This document shows positions 38,034 through 48,707 of a stretch of DNA of 64,000 bases, in pieces. The notes under the pieces are model-generated. The model saw only the letters and a list, made by a program, of their open reading frames with translations. It did no database searches and was not told where the DNA came from. How positions within the stretch are numbered: the first letter of the stretch is position 1; each line of letters opens with the position of its first letter. The position numbers and the translations under genes are program-made. This stretch comes from 'Fragaria x ananassa' phyllody phytoplasma (GTDB lineage Bacteria; Bacillota_I; Bacilli_A; Acholeplasmatales; Acholeplasmataceae): contig NZ_JAGVRH010000001.1 of NCBI RefSeq assembly GCF_018274325.1, positions 62,001 through 126,000 on the forward strand, given 5' to 3'.

Positions 38034-39290
38034 ATGAAAACATTAATTACTTTAAAAGATTTAACTAAAGTTTTTGATAATCAATTAATTTTACGAGGGA
38101 TTAATCTAGATATTAAACAAAATGAATTTGTTACTTTATTAGGGCCTTCGGGTTGTGGTAAAACTACTATTTTGCGAATTATCGGTGGTTTTGAAAATCC
38201 TAGTAGTGGAGAAATTTTATTTCAACAAAAAAGTATTTTAAATTTAGCTGCTCATAAAAGACCAATTAATACTGTTTTTCAAAAATATGCTTTGTTTCCT
38301 CATTTAAATGTATTTGAAAATGTTGCTTTTGGATTGCGTTTAAAGGATTTTAATTTAACAAATAAAGAGAGTTTGAAGCATAACCAAATTCAATATAATC
38401 ATGAGAAAGAACAATTATTGCAAAAAGGGAAAAAAGAAATAGCTTTAACATCTTGTTCCCAAGAAAAACAAATAGTAAATCAAAAATTAAAAGAACAAAT
38501 AAAAAAGTTAACTAAACAATTTGAAAATAAACAAAAAATATTAAAAAATAACTTACTTGACAAAAAAACTCAAGAATTAAAAATTAGGAATGAAGTGTTA
38601 AAATATCTTAAAATCATGAGTTTACAAGGATTAGGACAAAGAATGATTGAGCAATTATCAGGAGGACAACAACAACGAGTTGCTATTGCAAGGGCTTTAA
38701 TTAACAAACCACAAGTATTATTATTAGATGAACCTTTATCAAATTTGGATTTAAAATTAAAGCAAGAAATGCAATATGAATTAAAAGAAATTCAAAAAAA
38801 CACTGGAATTACTTTTTTATTTGTGACTCATGATCAAGAAGAAGCTTTTACTATGAGTGATAAAGTAGTTGTGATGAATCATGGTGAAATTCAACAAATA
38901 GGGACTCCTCAAGAAATTTATAATGAACCTGCTAATCGATTTGTTGCTCAATTTGTAGGAGAATCTAATTTAATCAAAGGTGTGATGAAAAATGATTTTT
39001 TAGTCCATTTTGATTATCAAGATTTTACTTGTGTTGATCAAGGATTTCATAAAAATGAAACAGTAGATATAGTGATTCGTCCTGAAGATATTGATATTGT
39101 TTCCAAAGGAAAAGGTTTAATTACAGGTATAGTGGAATCTGTTGTTTTTAAAGGAGTTTATTGGGAGATTGATGTTAAAACTCTTAAAAGAACTTATACG
39201 ATTCAAACAACAGATCATGTCTCAATTAATAAAGAAGTAGATATTACCTTTAATCCCGAAGATATTCATGTAATGGAGATTTGGCAATGA
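38034..39290 (+). CDS. potA: Spermidine/putrescine ABC transporter ATP-binding protein
   Basis: A 418-aa ATPase, about 45-65 longer than the usual PotA (350-375). Walker A GPSGCGKTT, Q-loop VFQKYALFPHL, signature LSGGQQQRVAIARAL, Walker B VLLLDEPLSNLD and H-loop VTHDQ are intact, and a TOBE-type C-terminal domain follows (IVIRPEDIDIV). The extra length is a Lys/Gln-rich coiled insertion (about residues 112-190) between the Q-loop and the signature, in the helical subdomain that meets the permeases. Mycoplasma PotA proteins have a comparable insertion. First gene of potABCD, overlapping potB by four bases. Confidence 0.95.
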   Translation: MKTLITLKDLTKVFDNQLILRGINLDIKQNEFVTLLGPSGCGKTTILRIIGGFENPSSGEILFQQKSILNLAAHKRPINTVFQKYALFPHLNVFENVAFGLRLKDFNLTNKESLKHNQIQYNHEKEQLLQKGKKEIALTSCSQEKQIVNQKLKEQIKKLTKQFENKQKILKNNLLDKKTQELKIRNEVLKYLKIMSLQGLGQRMIEQLSGGQQQRVAIARALINKPQVLLLDEPLSNLDLKLKQEMQYELKEIQKNTGITFLFVTHDQEEAFTMSDKVVVMNHGEIQQIGTPQEIYNEPANRFVAQFVGESNLIKGVMKNDFLVHFDYQDFTCVDQGFHKNETVDIVIRPEDIDIVSKGKGLITGIVESVVFKGVYWEIDVKTLKRTYTIQTTDHVSINKEVDITFNPEDIHVMEIWQ

Positions 39291-40135
39291 AAAATAATAA
39301 TATTTATACTTTTAAAGATAATCAAAAATTATATCGTTTTTTAATTCTGCCTTATTATCTTCTTTTAATAGGGTTAATTTTTTTGCCAATGGTTTTTATT
39401 TTTCTTGATTCTTTTCAAAATAATGCCTTAACACCAGATATTTTCCCTACTCATTTTACTTTTATTCATCATCAAGAGTTTTTAACTAATACTTCTTTTT
39501 TATATGTTTTATTGCGTTCTGTTGCCATTTCTATTATTGTTACCTTTTTGCTGTTAATTATTGTCTATCCTCTAGCCTATATTATTTCTCTTTTAAATCC
39601 TACTTTACAAACTTTTTTAGTTATTTTAATTAATGCTACTATGTGGATTAATATGATTATTAAAATTCAAGCTTTAGTTCAAATATTAGATATGTTACAA
39701 AATTTTTTAAAAATAGGATTATTAGAAACTAATTTTGCTATGATTTTAGGATTAATTTATTTATTTTTACCTTTTATGTTTTTACCTATTTATACAGCTA
39801 TTATTAAGATTAATCCTCAATTAATTCAAGCAGCTAAAGATTTAGGAGCGGGTGAATGGCAAGTATTTCAAAAAATTTTGTGGCCTTTATCTCTTAATGG
39901 AGTGATAGCTGGGGTTTCTTTAGTCTTTTTACAAGCAGTTACTAATATTGTAGCCCCTCGTTATTTAGGAGCTACTAATCAAATTACTATTGCTGAATTA
40001 ATTGAAAATAAAACTTTATTAAGTGGAGAAATTAAACAAGCTTGTGCTATTGCTATTTATTTATCTTTAACTATGTTTTTAATTTTTCATCTTTTTAAAA
40101 AAACCAGTTTTGTAGGAGCACATAATGAAACTTAA
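39287..40135 (+). CDS. potB: Spermidine/putrescine ABC transporter permease PotB
   Basis: A 282-aa inner-membrane permease with six helices. The EAA loop that docks PotA appears as AAKDLGAGEWQVFQKILWPL (about residues 185-204). I choose the ATG at 39287 that overlaps the potA stop (ATGA) over a TTG two codons earlier, since such overlap is the pattern in this operon. It overlaps potC by 11 bases. Confidence 0.93.
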   Translation: MKNNNIYTFKDNQKLYRFLILPYYLLLIGLIFLPMVFIFLDSFQNNALTPDIFPTHFTFIHHQEFLTNTSFLYVLLRSVAISIIVTFLLLIIVYPLAYIISLLNPTLQTFLVILINATMWINMIIKIQALVQILDMLQNFLKIGLLETNFAMILGLIYLFLPFMFLPIYTAIIKINPQLIQAAKDLGAGEWQVFQKILWPLSLNGVIAGVSLVFLQAVTNIVAPRYLGATNQITIAELIENKTLLSGEIKQACAIAIYLSLTMFLIFHLFKKTSFVGAHNET

Positions 40136-40934
40136 ATTTAAACCTAAAAAAATTAATATTTTATATATTGCCATTATGTTAATTTTTATTTATCTTCCTA
40201 TTATATCTTTAATTATCTTTTCTTTTAATCGAGGGGAAGGCAGAATGACTTCTTTAATCAATTGGAATGGTTTTAGTTTACAATGGTATCAAAAATTATG
40301 GACAGATAAAACTATTAATTCATCTATTGTAATTACTTTAAAAATTGCTCTTTTAACTACTATTATATCGACTTTTTTAGGAACTTTTGCAGCTATTAGT
40401 TTAGCTCAAACTTTAAAAAAAAAATGGCGTAATATGATTTTGAATATGAGTCATTTTTCTATTGTTGTTCCTGAAATTATTACTGCTTTATCTTTGTTTG
40501 TTGTTTTTGGCTTTATTGGTTTAAAATCCTCTTTTTGGAAAATGCTTTTAACTCATATTTCTTTTTGTACTCCTTTTGTTGTTGTTTCAATTTATCCTAA
40601 AGTTATTAGTCTTAATCCTAATTCTTTAGAAGCTGCTTATGATTTAGGAGCTACCCCTTTAAAAGCTTTAACCAAAGTAATTTTACCTCAATTAAAAGGA
40701 GCTATGTTAATTGGTGCCACCTTATCTTTCACATTATCTTTTGATGATTTTATGATATCTTATTTTGTTGGTGGTGCTGAATATCAAAATATTTCTGCCT
40801 ATATTTATAGCCTTAAGGGAACTATTAATCCTACTGTTAATGCTTTATCTACTATTTTAATTATTTTAACTAGTTCCAAAGTTATTTTTGATTTAGTGAT
40901 GTATCAAAAAAGAACAGTTAAAAGATTAAAATGA
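40125..40934 (+). CDS. potC: Spermidine/putrescine ABC transporter permease PotC
   Basis: A 269-aa second permease of the polyamine importer. The N-terminal helix INILYIAIMLIFIYLPIISL is followed by FSLQWYQKLW, typical of PotC. The EAA loop is EAAYDLGATPLKALTKVILP (about 165-184), and LSFTLSFDDFMISYFVGG is the usual membrane segment after it. An ATG start overlaps potB; an ATGA overlap couples it to potD. Confidence 0.93.
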   Translation: MKLKFKPKKINILYIAIMLIFIYLPIISLIIFSFNRGEGRMTSLINWNGFSLQWYQKLWTDKTINSSIVITLKIALLTTIISTFLGTFAAISLAQTLKKKWRNMILNMSHFSIVVPEIITALSLFVVFGFIGLKSSFWKMLLTHISFCTPFVVVSIYPKVISLNPNSLEAAYDLGATPLKALTKVILPQLKGAMLIGATLSFTLSFDDFMISYFVGGAEYQNISAYIYSLKGTINPTVNALSTILIILTSSKVIFDLVMYQKRTVKRLK

Positions 40935-42106
40935 AATTAACAAGATTTTCTTTATTTTGGTATTTGATCTTTGTAGTTATGGTTATTTTAATAATAACTT
41001 TAAGTGTTATTAAGATCAATTCTAAAGATAATAAAAAACAGCAACAAGTACTTACTTTATTTAATTGGGGAGAATATTTAAATCCAGCTATTTTACAAAA
41101 ATTTGAAAAAGAAACTAATATTCAAGTAAAACAAGTACTTTTTGCTTCCAATGAATTAGCGGTTACTAAAATTAAAAGTAATAATCAATATGATTTAGTT
41201 ATTTTAAGTGAATACGCCATTGATCAATTAATGCAAGAAAAAAAGTTAGAAAAGTTGGATACAAAGAAATTAGAAAAAACAGAAGATTATTATCATGAAT
41301 ATAGTAATCAATTCAACACCAACATATCAAAGAAATTGCCCCTTCAATTTAATTTCTATGCTATTCCTTATTTTATGGGAAAAGTAGTACTTCTTTATAA
41401 CAAAGAAAAAGTACAACAAAAAATAATAGAAGCCAAAGGTTTTAACATCTTAGAAGAAAAAGATTTAAAAGTTGCTTTATGTAATAATTCACGTGATGGT
41501 TTAATGGTGGGTTTAAAAGTAACAGAAGCAGCTTCTCAAACAAATGAAGAAAACTTAAAAAAGGCTAAAGAATGGATTTTGGAATTAAAAAAGAAAAAAC
41601 CTAATTTAGCTTTTATTAATGATCAAATAATTGATCGTATGTATAAAGAAAATCAAGAACAATATGATGTAGTTGTTGCTTATTCTGGAGATGCTCAGTT
41701 TTTAAAAGAAAAAAATAAGAATTTAGCTATTTTAGATTCTCCTTTACAAGGAACTAATGTTTGGGTTGATGCTTTAGTAATTCCTAAAGGAAGTCAACAA
41801 GATTTAGTTTATCAATTTATTAATTTTTTAAGAAAAAAAGAAAATTATCTTGCTAATTTAGAATATATGAAATATAATTCTCCTTATGAAGTTGAGAATC
41901 ACAAATCAATTGAAATCACAGACAAGGACACTATTTATCAATATAACGCCAACAATCAAAAATTAATCAATACTTATTGGAATGATATCATCGCTTTTCC
42001 TAGTCAAAAAGATTATTTGCTTTTTCTTTTAAGTTTCTTAATTTTTACAAGTACTTTTGGAATTTATTTGATTTATAAGTTTAAAAAGAGGCTTTACTCA
42101 GATTAA
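40931..42106 (+). CDS. potD: Spermidine/putrescine-binding protein PotD, doubly anchored
   Basis: A 391-aa substrate-binding protein. The N-terminal helix (LFWYLIFVVMVILIITLSVI, residues 8-27) acts as signal or anchor. The binding domain carries LTLFNWGEYLNPAILQKFEK, YDLVILSEYAIDQLM and the hinge region NVWVDALVIPKG. Unusually, residues about 362-382 form a second membrane helix (YLLFLLSFLIFTSTFGIYLI) with a basic tail, so the protein may be held at both ends instead of by a lipid; no lipobox Cys is present. Last gene of potABCD. Confidence 0.92.
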   Translation: MKLTRFSLFWYLIFVVMVILIITLSVIKINSKDNKKQQQVLTLFNWGEYLNPAILQKFEKETNIQVKQVLFASNELAVTKIKSNNQYDLVILSEYAIDQLMQEKKLEKLDTKKLEKTEDYYHEYSNQFNTNISKKLPLQFNFYAIPYFMGKVVLLYNKEKVQQKIIEAKGFNILEEKDLKVALCNNSRDGLMVGLKVTEAASQTNEENLKKAKEWILELKKKKPNLAFINDQIIDRMYKENQEQYDVVVAYSGDAQFLKEKNKNLAILDSPLQGTNVWVDALVIPKGSQQDLVYQFINFLRKKENYLANLEYMKYNSPYEVENHKSIEITDKDTIYQYNANNQKLINTYWNDIIAFPSQKDYLLFLLSFLIFTSTFGIYLIYKFKKRLYSD

Positions 42107-42168
42107 ATTAGTTGCAAAGTGCTTTATTCTAAAATTAAAATTCATTTAAAAACCTTTTCGCCATATTA

Positions 42169-42197
42169 AAACTAACTTTTGAGTTGGTCTTCTTTTA
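42169..42197 (+). terminator. Weak terminator after potD
   Basis: ACTAAC/GTTGGT stem with a G-T pair and a T-rich tail. Confidence 0.4.
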
Positions 42198-42299
42198 ATT
42201 TATCATTAAATGATTCACCTATCTGCTACCTTTATTTTAAAATAACTAAAACACTTATATCAAAAGCAATTATCTCATATTGCTTACTATTTTAAATGA

Positions 42300-42328
42300 T
42301 TGACATTTATTTTATTTTCAGTTATAAT
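42300..42328 (+). promoter_or_regulatory. Promoter of groES-groEL
   Basis: Perfect TTGACA (42300-42305), a 17-base spacer and perfect TATAAT (42323-42328), about 120 bases ahead of groES. No CIRCE inverted repeat is seen; TTGGCACTAAC at about 42336 resembles only one half of it. Confidence 0.85.
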
Positions 42329-42449
42329 AAAGTTGGTTTGGCACTAACCTTATATAATTGCCAAAATAATAATTTTTTAATTTCGCATTTATATTTCAAT
42401 ATTTAAAATATTTTCAAAAATCAAATTCAAACTAAAAGGAGAATTTAAA

Positions 42450-42719
42450 ATGAAGAAAACAATTGTTCCTTTACATGATAATGTTGTTTTAAAATTAAAA
42501 ATGGAAGAAACTAAAACTGACAGTGGTATTCTTTTGGCTTTATCTGAAAAAGAAAAATCTTCTGTTGGCATCGTGGTTAATATAGGTCCTAAAGTTGAAG
42601 GACTTTGTCAAAATGATGAAGTAGTTTATAAAAGTTATGCTGGTAGTAAAATTACTTTAAATCAAGAAGAATATTTAATTTTGGCTATGAAAGATATTTT
42701 AGCACAAATTAAAGCTTAA
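42450..42719 (+). CDS. groES: Co-chaperonin GroES
   Basis: An 89-aa heptameric lid of the GroEL chaperonin. VPLHDNVVLKLKMEETKTDS and GILLALSEKEKSSVGIVVNI give the beta-barrel and mobile loop; YKSYAGSKITLNQEEYLIL and the tail ILAQIK are typical. Slightly shorter than the usual 94-97. Ribosome site AAAAGGAG. Forms an operon with groEL, 146 bases downstream. Confidence 0.95.
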   Translation: MKKTIVPLHDNVVLKLKMEETKTDSGILLALSEKEKSSVGIVVNIGPKVEGLCQNDEVVYKSYAGSKITLNQEEYLILAMKDILAQIKA

Positions 42720-42853
42720 AAACTTAATAATATGATTTTACTATATAGCAATTAATATTATAGTATATATATATCTAAAAATAATTAATAGTTAAATAGT
42801 TAATAAATCACATTAACTGATTTACTAAAATCATCAATAAAAACAAATCTTAA

Positions 42854-44479
<1,626 letters not shown>

Positions 44480-44607
44480 TATTTTTTTAAGTAATTTTTT
44501 TCTTTTTTTCTTTTTTTATGTTAAAATAATAGTAGGTTTTGGTTATCTTTCTATCTTAGAAATATATACTAAAACACTTTTAAAACATAAAAGAAAGGAA
44601 AAAAAAC

Positions 44608-45114
44608 ATGCAAAACAAAAACGTTAAAAAGTCTTTGATTACTAAATTAACTACTTTATTTGTTGTTATTGTTTTAAGTTTAGGTTTAGTTACTTCTTCT
44701 GTTTTTGCTACCCCAAGAAAGTTTGCTGATATAGTAAAAGATATCAATAAAAGAAAAGTAACATTATCAATAGAAGATGCTCAAGATGTAGAAAAAGTTT
44801 TAGCAGGAATTAACCTAATTGATGAGCTAAAAATAGTTGGTCTTACTAAAGAAGATATTGAAAAAGTTGAACTTACCAGCAACAATACAAAAATCAAAGT
44901 TACACCAAAATCAACTAGCACTATATTAAGTTCAGAAGCTTTTGAATTAGACCGCATTGAGCCAAGTGCTAGTGCTAATAAAGAAGAAGAAAAACAACAA
45001 AACGCTGAAACACCTTTTTACAAAAAATGGTGGATTTGGACTCTAATAGCAACTGTTATTATAGCAATCATCGGAGTTTCTTACTACTTTATTAAAAAAA
45101 GACAACAAAAATAA
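44608..45114 (+). CDS. amp: Antigenic (immunodominant) membrane protein Amp
   Basis: A 168-aa major surface protein. Residues 1-33 are a cleaved signal peptide (KLTTLFVVIVLSLGLVTSSV, cut after VFA). The ectodomain (34-135) is short. Residues about 142-163 are the anchor (WWIWTLIATVIIAIIGVSYY) with a basic tail IKKRQQK. In onion yellows phytoplasma Amp binds insect microfilaments and fixes vector specificity; by position (between groEL and nadE) and design this is the same gene. The ectodomain is much shorter than the ~230-aa aster-yellows form I recall, closer to stolbur-type Amp. Ribosome site AGAAAGGAA. Confidence 0.9.
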   Translation: MQNKNVKKSLITKLTTLFVVIVLSLGLVTSSVFATPRKFADIVKDINKRKVTLSIEDAQDVEKVLAGINLIDELKIVGLTKEDIEKVELTSNNTKIKVTPKSTSTILSSEAFELDRIEPSASANKEEEKQQNAETPFYKKWWIWTLIATVIIAIIGVSYYFIKKRQQK

Positions 45115-45146
45115 TTTAATTAATTAATTTTTCTAATATGTTTTTT

Positions 45147-45177
45147 AAAAAGCTAGCTTTAAAACCTAGCTTTTTTT
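45147..45177 (+). terminator. Terminator of amp
   Basis: AAAAGCTAG/CTAGCTTTT stem and eight T, about 35 bases after the stop codon. Confidence 0.8.
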
Positions 45178-45595
45178 TCTTTATTTTTTTTATATCCCTG
45201 ATGTATTAATTTTTTTGCTTAGAATATTAAAGTAATTTTAATAAAGATAAGTTATCTTAAACTCTTTAAATAATTTATGTTTATTAAAAAAATACAGTAT
45301 TGCTTTTAGCAAATTGCTTTCTTGTTTTGGTTTTATTAAAAATTATGATTAACAATATATATAATATATAATGGTTTTTTGCAATCACAAATATAATTAT
45401 ATAATTATTATCAAACAAGTAAAATTATTTCATCTTTATATATTCTGATAAATAGCAATATAATTGCAATTAATATAATTATTTTTATTAACACCAAGCT
45501 TTTTTTTCAAAAACATATGTTTCTTTTTCCAATGTATCTACAAATAATAATAATTAATTATTTCTAAAAAAACTAAGAAAGTTAACAATAACAAA
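45178..45595. other. Intergenic region amp-nadE
   Basis: About 420 bases, extremely A+T-rich, including TATA runs at 45353-45371. No gene, hairpin or clear promoter seen; the ribosome site for nadE is weak (AAGAAAG, 14 bases before the ATG). Confidence 0.45.
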
Positions 45596-47350
45596 ATGTA
45601 TAAAAACGGTATTATCAAAATTCAATTATCAAGTCCTTCTTTGAAAGTAGCAAATCCTTTAGCTAATGCTTATAGCATTAAACAAATTTTAAATATTAGT
45701 AAAGCTAGTTTCGTGATTTTTCCAGAACTTTGTTTAAGTAGTTATACCGCTGGAGATTTATTTTTTGAAACTACTTTTTTAAAAGAAAATTTAAAAGCTT
45801 TAGATTGGTTATTACAAAATAATACTTATGAAGGAGTTTATATTTTAGGAATGCCTTTGGCTTTACAAGAGGTTTTATTTAATGTAGCTGTGGTTATTCA
45901 AAAAGACAAAATTTTAGGAATTGTTCCTAAAAAAACTATTCCTAATTATAAAGAATTTCATGAAAAAAGATGGTTTCAATCAGGAAAAACATGGAGTTCA
46001 CAACATATTGATATTTTAAGTCAAAAAGTACCTTTTGGAGATATTTTATTTATTAATCAACAATATGATGTTATTTTTGGAGTAGAAATTTGTCAAGATT
46101 TATGGACTATTTTTTCTCCTAGTGATATACTTGCTTTAAATGGAGCTCATTTGATTTTTAATCTCTCCTCATCAACAGAACATATTGGTAAAGTTATTCC
46201 ACGCCAAATAGCGGTTTTAGATCATTCGCGCAAACAAATAGGCGGTTATTTTTATACTAGTAGCGGTATCACTGAATCTACTGTTGATAATTTATTTTCT
46301 AATCATAAAATAGCTGCCGTAGTAGGTCAATTAATAGGTGAAGGGGATTTGTTTAACCAAGAACATCATAGTTTATTAGTTGATGTAGATATTGATTATA
46401 TTAAATTTCAAAGAAGAATTGATACTACTTATGGTGATCAAAGAATTGGACAAGAATTTCCTTTTTTAAAAGCTTATTTTACAATTCAAGAAATTCCTTT
46501 ATATTGTTTTGAAAATAAATTTAGTCGTACTCCTTTTATTACCGCTTTCCCTTTAGAACATCAATTAAAATTAGCTAATAAAATTCAAACTTTAGCTTTA
46601 AAAACTAAATTAAAGAATGTTGATGCGAAAGTAATTTTAGAAATAACTGATGATAATAATGATTTTTTAACTTTTATGGTATTGCGCCAAACTTTTGCAC
46701 TTTTACACAAATCATATCATGATTTAATTATTGTCCTTAATCCTCAAACTTTTAAAGATCAAAATCATTATCAACTTTTAAAAACTTTTTTAATCTCTGA
46801 AAAAATTATTCATATTAGCGAACATAATTTTTTTCATCAAAAGCAATTATTATCTTTTTTAAATAGCGGCCAAACACCTCCTATTTTACTTTTAGAAAAT
46901 AATAATTTTTCTAATATAGCAATAGGAAATATGAGTACTCGCGGATATTATGATCACCTTTATAATGTTAATGTTGGCATTCCTAATACTTTAATCAAAG
47001 AGTTGCTTCTTTTTCATTTAACAAAAGATTTTTGGAAAAATCATCAAACTTTACAATCACTTTACCAACAAAAAACCAAAAATATGATTTCTGAAAAATT
47101 ATTAATAGAAGATTTTATTTTATTTAACTATATTAAAAATGGTTATGAAAAAGACAAAATGGCTTGGTTATTGGAACAAACTTTTAATTTCAATCAAAAA
47201 GAAAGTCAAGCATTAGTTACTTCTTATTTAAAACTTTTTCATCAAAGTCAATTTAAAAGACAATATATGGCTCCAGGACCTAAAATTTTAGAAAATAGTC
47301 TTTCTCCTCGAAATGAATATCGTTTGCCAATTGATTTGCAAAGACAATAA
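45596..47350 (+). CDS. nadE: NadE-like glutaminase with degenerate NAD synthetase domain
   Basis: A 584-aa two-domain protein of the glutamine-dependent NAD synthetase family. The N-terminal nitrilase-type amidase (about 1-290) keeps its triad: Glu in VIFPELCLSSY, Lys in IVPKKTIPNYKEFHEKRWF, Cys in IFGVEICQDLW. The C-terminal domain (about 315-584) keeps the fold (YNVNVGIPNTLI, FKRQYMAPGPK, LSPRNEYRLP). But the ATP PP-loop SGGLDST is replaced by TDDNNDF (near 348), the GTGDLSE site by LENNNFS, and about 40 residues that should carry the ENSQAR segment are missing. Relatives have 640-680 residues. So NAD synthesis by this protein is doubtful, while amidase activity may persist. The frame is intact. 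Confidence 0.85.
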   Translation: MYKNGIIKIQLSSPSLKVANPLANAYSIKQILNISKASFVIFPELCLSSYTAGDLFFETTFLKENLKALDWLLQNNTYEGVYILGMPLALQEVLFNVAVVIQKDKILGIVPKKTIPNYKEFHEKRWFQSGKTWSSQHIDILSQKVPFGDILFINQQYDVIFGVEICQDLWTIFSPSDILALNGAHLIFNLSSSTEHIGKVIPRQIAVLDHSRKQIGGYFYTSSGITESTVDNLFSNHKIAAVVGQLIGEGDLFNQEHHSLLVDVDIDYIKFQRRIDTTYGDQRIGQEFPFLKAYFTIQEIPLYCFENKFSRTPFITAFPLEHQLKLANKIQTLALKTKLKNVDAKVILEITDDNNDFLTFMVLRQTFALLHKSYHDLIIVLNPQTFKDQNHYQLLKTFLISEKIIHISEHNFFHQKQLLSFLNSGQTPPILLLENNNFSNIAIGNMSTRGYYDHLYNVNVGIPNTLIKELLLFHLTKDFWKNHQTLQSLYQQKTKNMISEKLLIEDFILFNYIKNGYEKDKMAWLLEQTFNFNQKESQALVTSYLKLFHQSQFKRQYMAPGPKILENSLSPRNEYRLPIDLQRQ

Positions 47351-47476
47351 GACTATATCAAAAACTTTAAGAAATATCATAATGAATAAACTATATTTGA
47401 TAATTGCTAAATAACTAAATAAAATGAAGAATTTTATCAATGATTAAACTAAAAAAATAAGGAAGTGAGAATTAAA

Positions 47477-48604
47477 ATGAAAAAAGTAATTGTAGGTTTA
47501 TCAGGAGGAGTTGATAGTGCCGTTGCTGCTTTACTTTTAAAGCAAGTTGGTTATACAGTGGAAGCTGTTTTTATGCGCAATTGGGATAGTAATCTTAATT
47601 TTGATATTCATGGCAATCCTTCTGTTAATAAAACATGCCCTCAAGAACTTGATTATCAAGATGCTTGTCAAGTGGCTTTGCAATTGGAAATCCCTTTACA
47701 TCGAGTTGATTTTATTGAAGAATATTGGCAAAAAGTGTTTTTATCATTTATCGATGCTTTTAAAAAAAATTTAACTCCTAATCCTGATATTTTATGTAAC
47801 AATGAAATTAAATTTAAAACTTTTATCGATTATGCCTTTCAAAAATTTAATCCTCAATATATTGCTATGGGTCATTATGCTAATATTATTTATGATGTCC
47901 AAGGTATTCCTTGTTTGGCTTGTGCTTCTGATACGAATAAAGATCAAACCTATTTTTTATCTCAGTTAAAAACTTCACAATTAAGACACATTCTCTTTCC
48001 CTTAGGCAATTTAACCAAACCTGAAGTAAGACAAATAGCTTATAACAATCAACTTATTAATGCTACTAAAAAAGATTCTACTGGTATTTGTTTTATTGGC
48101 GACCGTAATTTTTCCCAATTTTTAACCAATTATTTACCTGCTCAAAAAGGGGAAATTAAAAGGTTAGACGGTACTTTTTTAAAATATCATCAAGGTGTTA
48201 TGTATTATACTATTGGCCAACGTAAAAATTTAGGATTAGGGGATATTGCAGGAACTAATGAACCTTGGTTTGTGGTCGGAAAAAACTTAAAAACCAATAC
48301 TTTATATGTTGAAACAGGGAAATCTCATCCTTATTTATATAGCGATAAAGCTTTAATAGTAGATGTTATTTGGCGCGGTAGTTGCAAGAAAACTAAAATG
48401 CAAGCCAAAATGCGTCATCGTCAAACCAACCAAACTGTTTTTTTAACATGGATTAACGATAATACTTTAGAAATCTATTACCCTCAAACTCTTAAAGCTG
48501 TTACACCTGGTCAAATTTGTGCTTTTTATGATCAAAATATTTGTTATGGAGGCGGTCTTATTCAAGAAGTTTATTACCAAAATCAAAAACGATTATATGC
48601 TTAA
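47477..48604 (+). CDS. mnmA: tRNA 2-thiouridine synthase MnmA
   Basis: A 375-aa enzyme that thiolates U34 in the wobble position of Lys, Glu and Gln tRNAs. PP-loop GLSGGVDSAVAA at the start, RNWDS, NPDILCNNEIKF with the first catalytic Cys, and KDSTGICFIGDRNF with the second. The length is normal. I prefer the ATG at 47477 (nine bases after AAGGAAG) to a GTG four codons earlier that overlaps the ribosome site. Confidence 0.95.
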   Translation: MKKVIVGLSGGVDSAVAALLLKQVGYTVEAVFMRNWDSNLNFDIHGNPSVNKTCPQELDYQDACQVALQLEIPLHRVDFIEEYWQKVFLSFIDAFKKNLTPNPDILCNNEIKFKTFIDYAFQKFNPQYIAMGHYANIIYDVQGIPCLACASDTNKDQTYFLSQLKTSQLRHILFPLGNLTKPEVRQIAYNNQLINATKKDSTGICFIGDRNFSQFLTNYLPAQKGEIKRLDGTFLKYHQGVMYYTIGQRKNLGLGDIAGTNEPWFVVGKNLKTNTLYVETGKSHPYLYSDKALIVDVIWRGSCKKTKMQAKMRHRQTNQTVFLTWINDNTLEIYYPQTLKAVTPGQICAFYDQNICYGGGLIQEVYYQNQKRLYA

Positions 48605-48707
48605 AATATATTAACAACTGTTCTTCTGTTGGCTCTTTTATTATGTGTTATTTCAAATGAATATAATTGTTGGGAAACCATTAAAATTATAAAAAGAAGG
48701 TGATATT

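Noticed and set aside
39281-39286. TTG start for potB two codons before the ATG
   Set aside because: The ATG overlapping the potA stop fits the coupled pattern of this operon better.
42330-42365. CIRCE heat-shock operator at groES
   Set aside because: Only one half-site-like TTGGCACTAAC is present; no inverted GAGTGCTAA follows.
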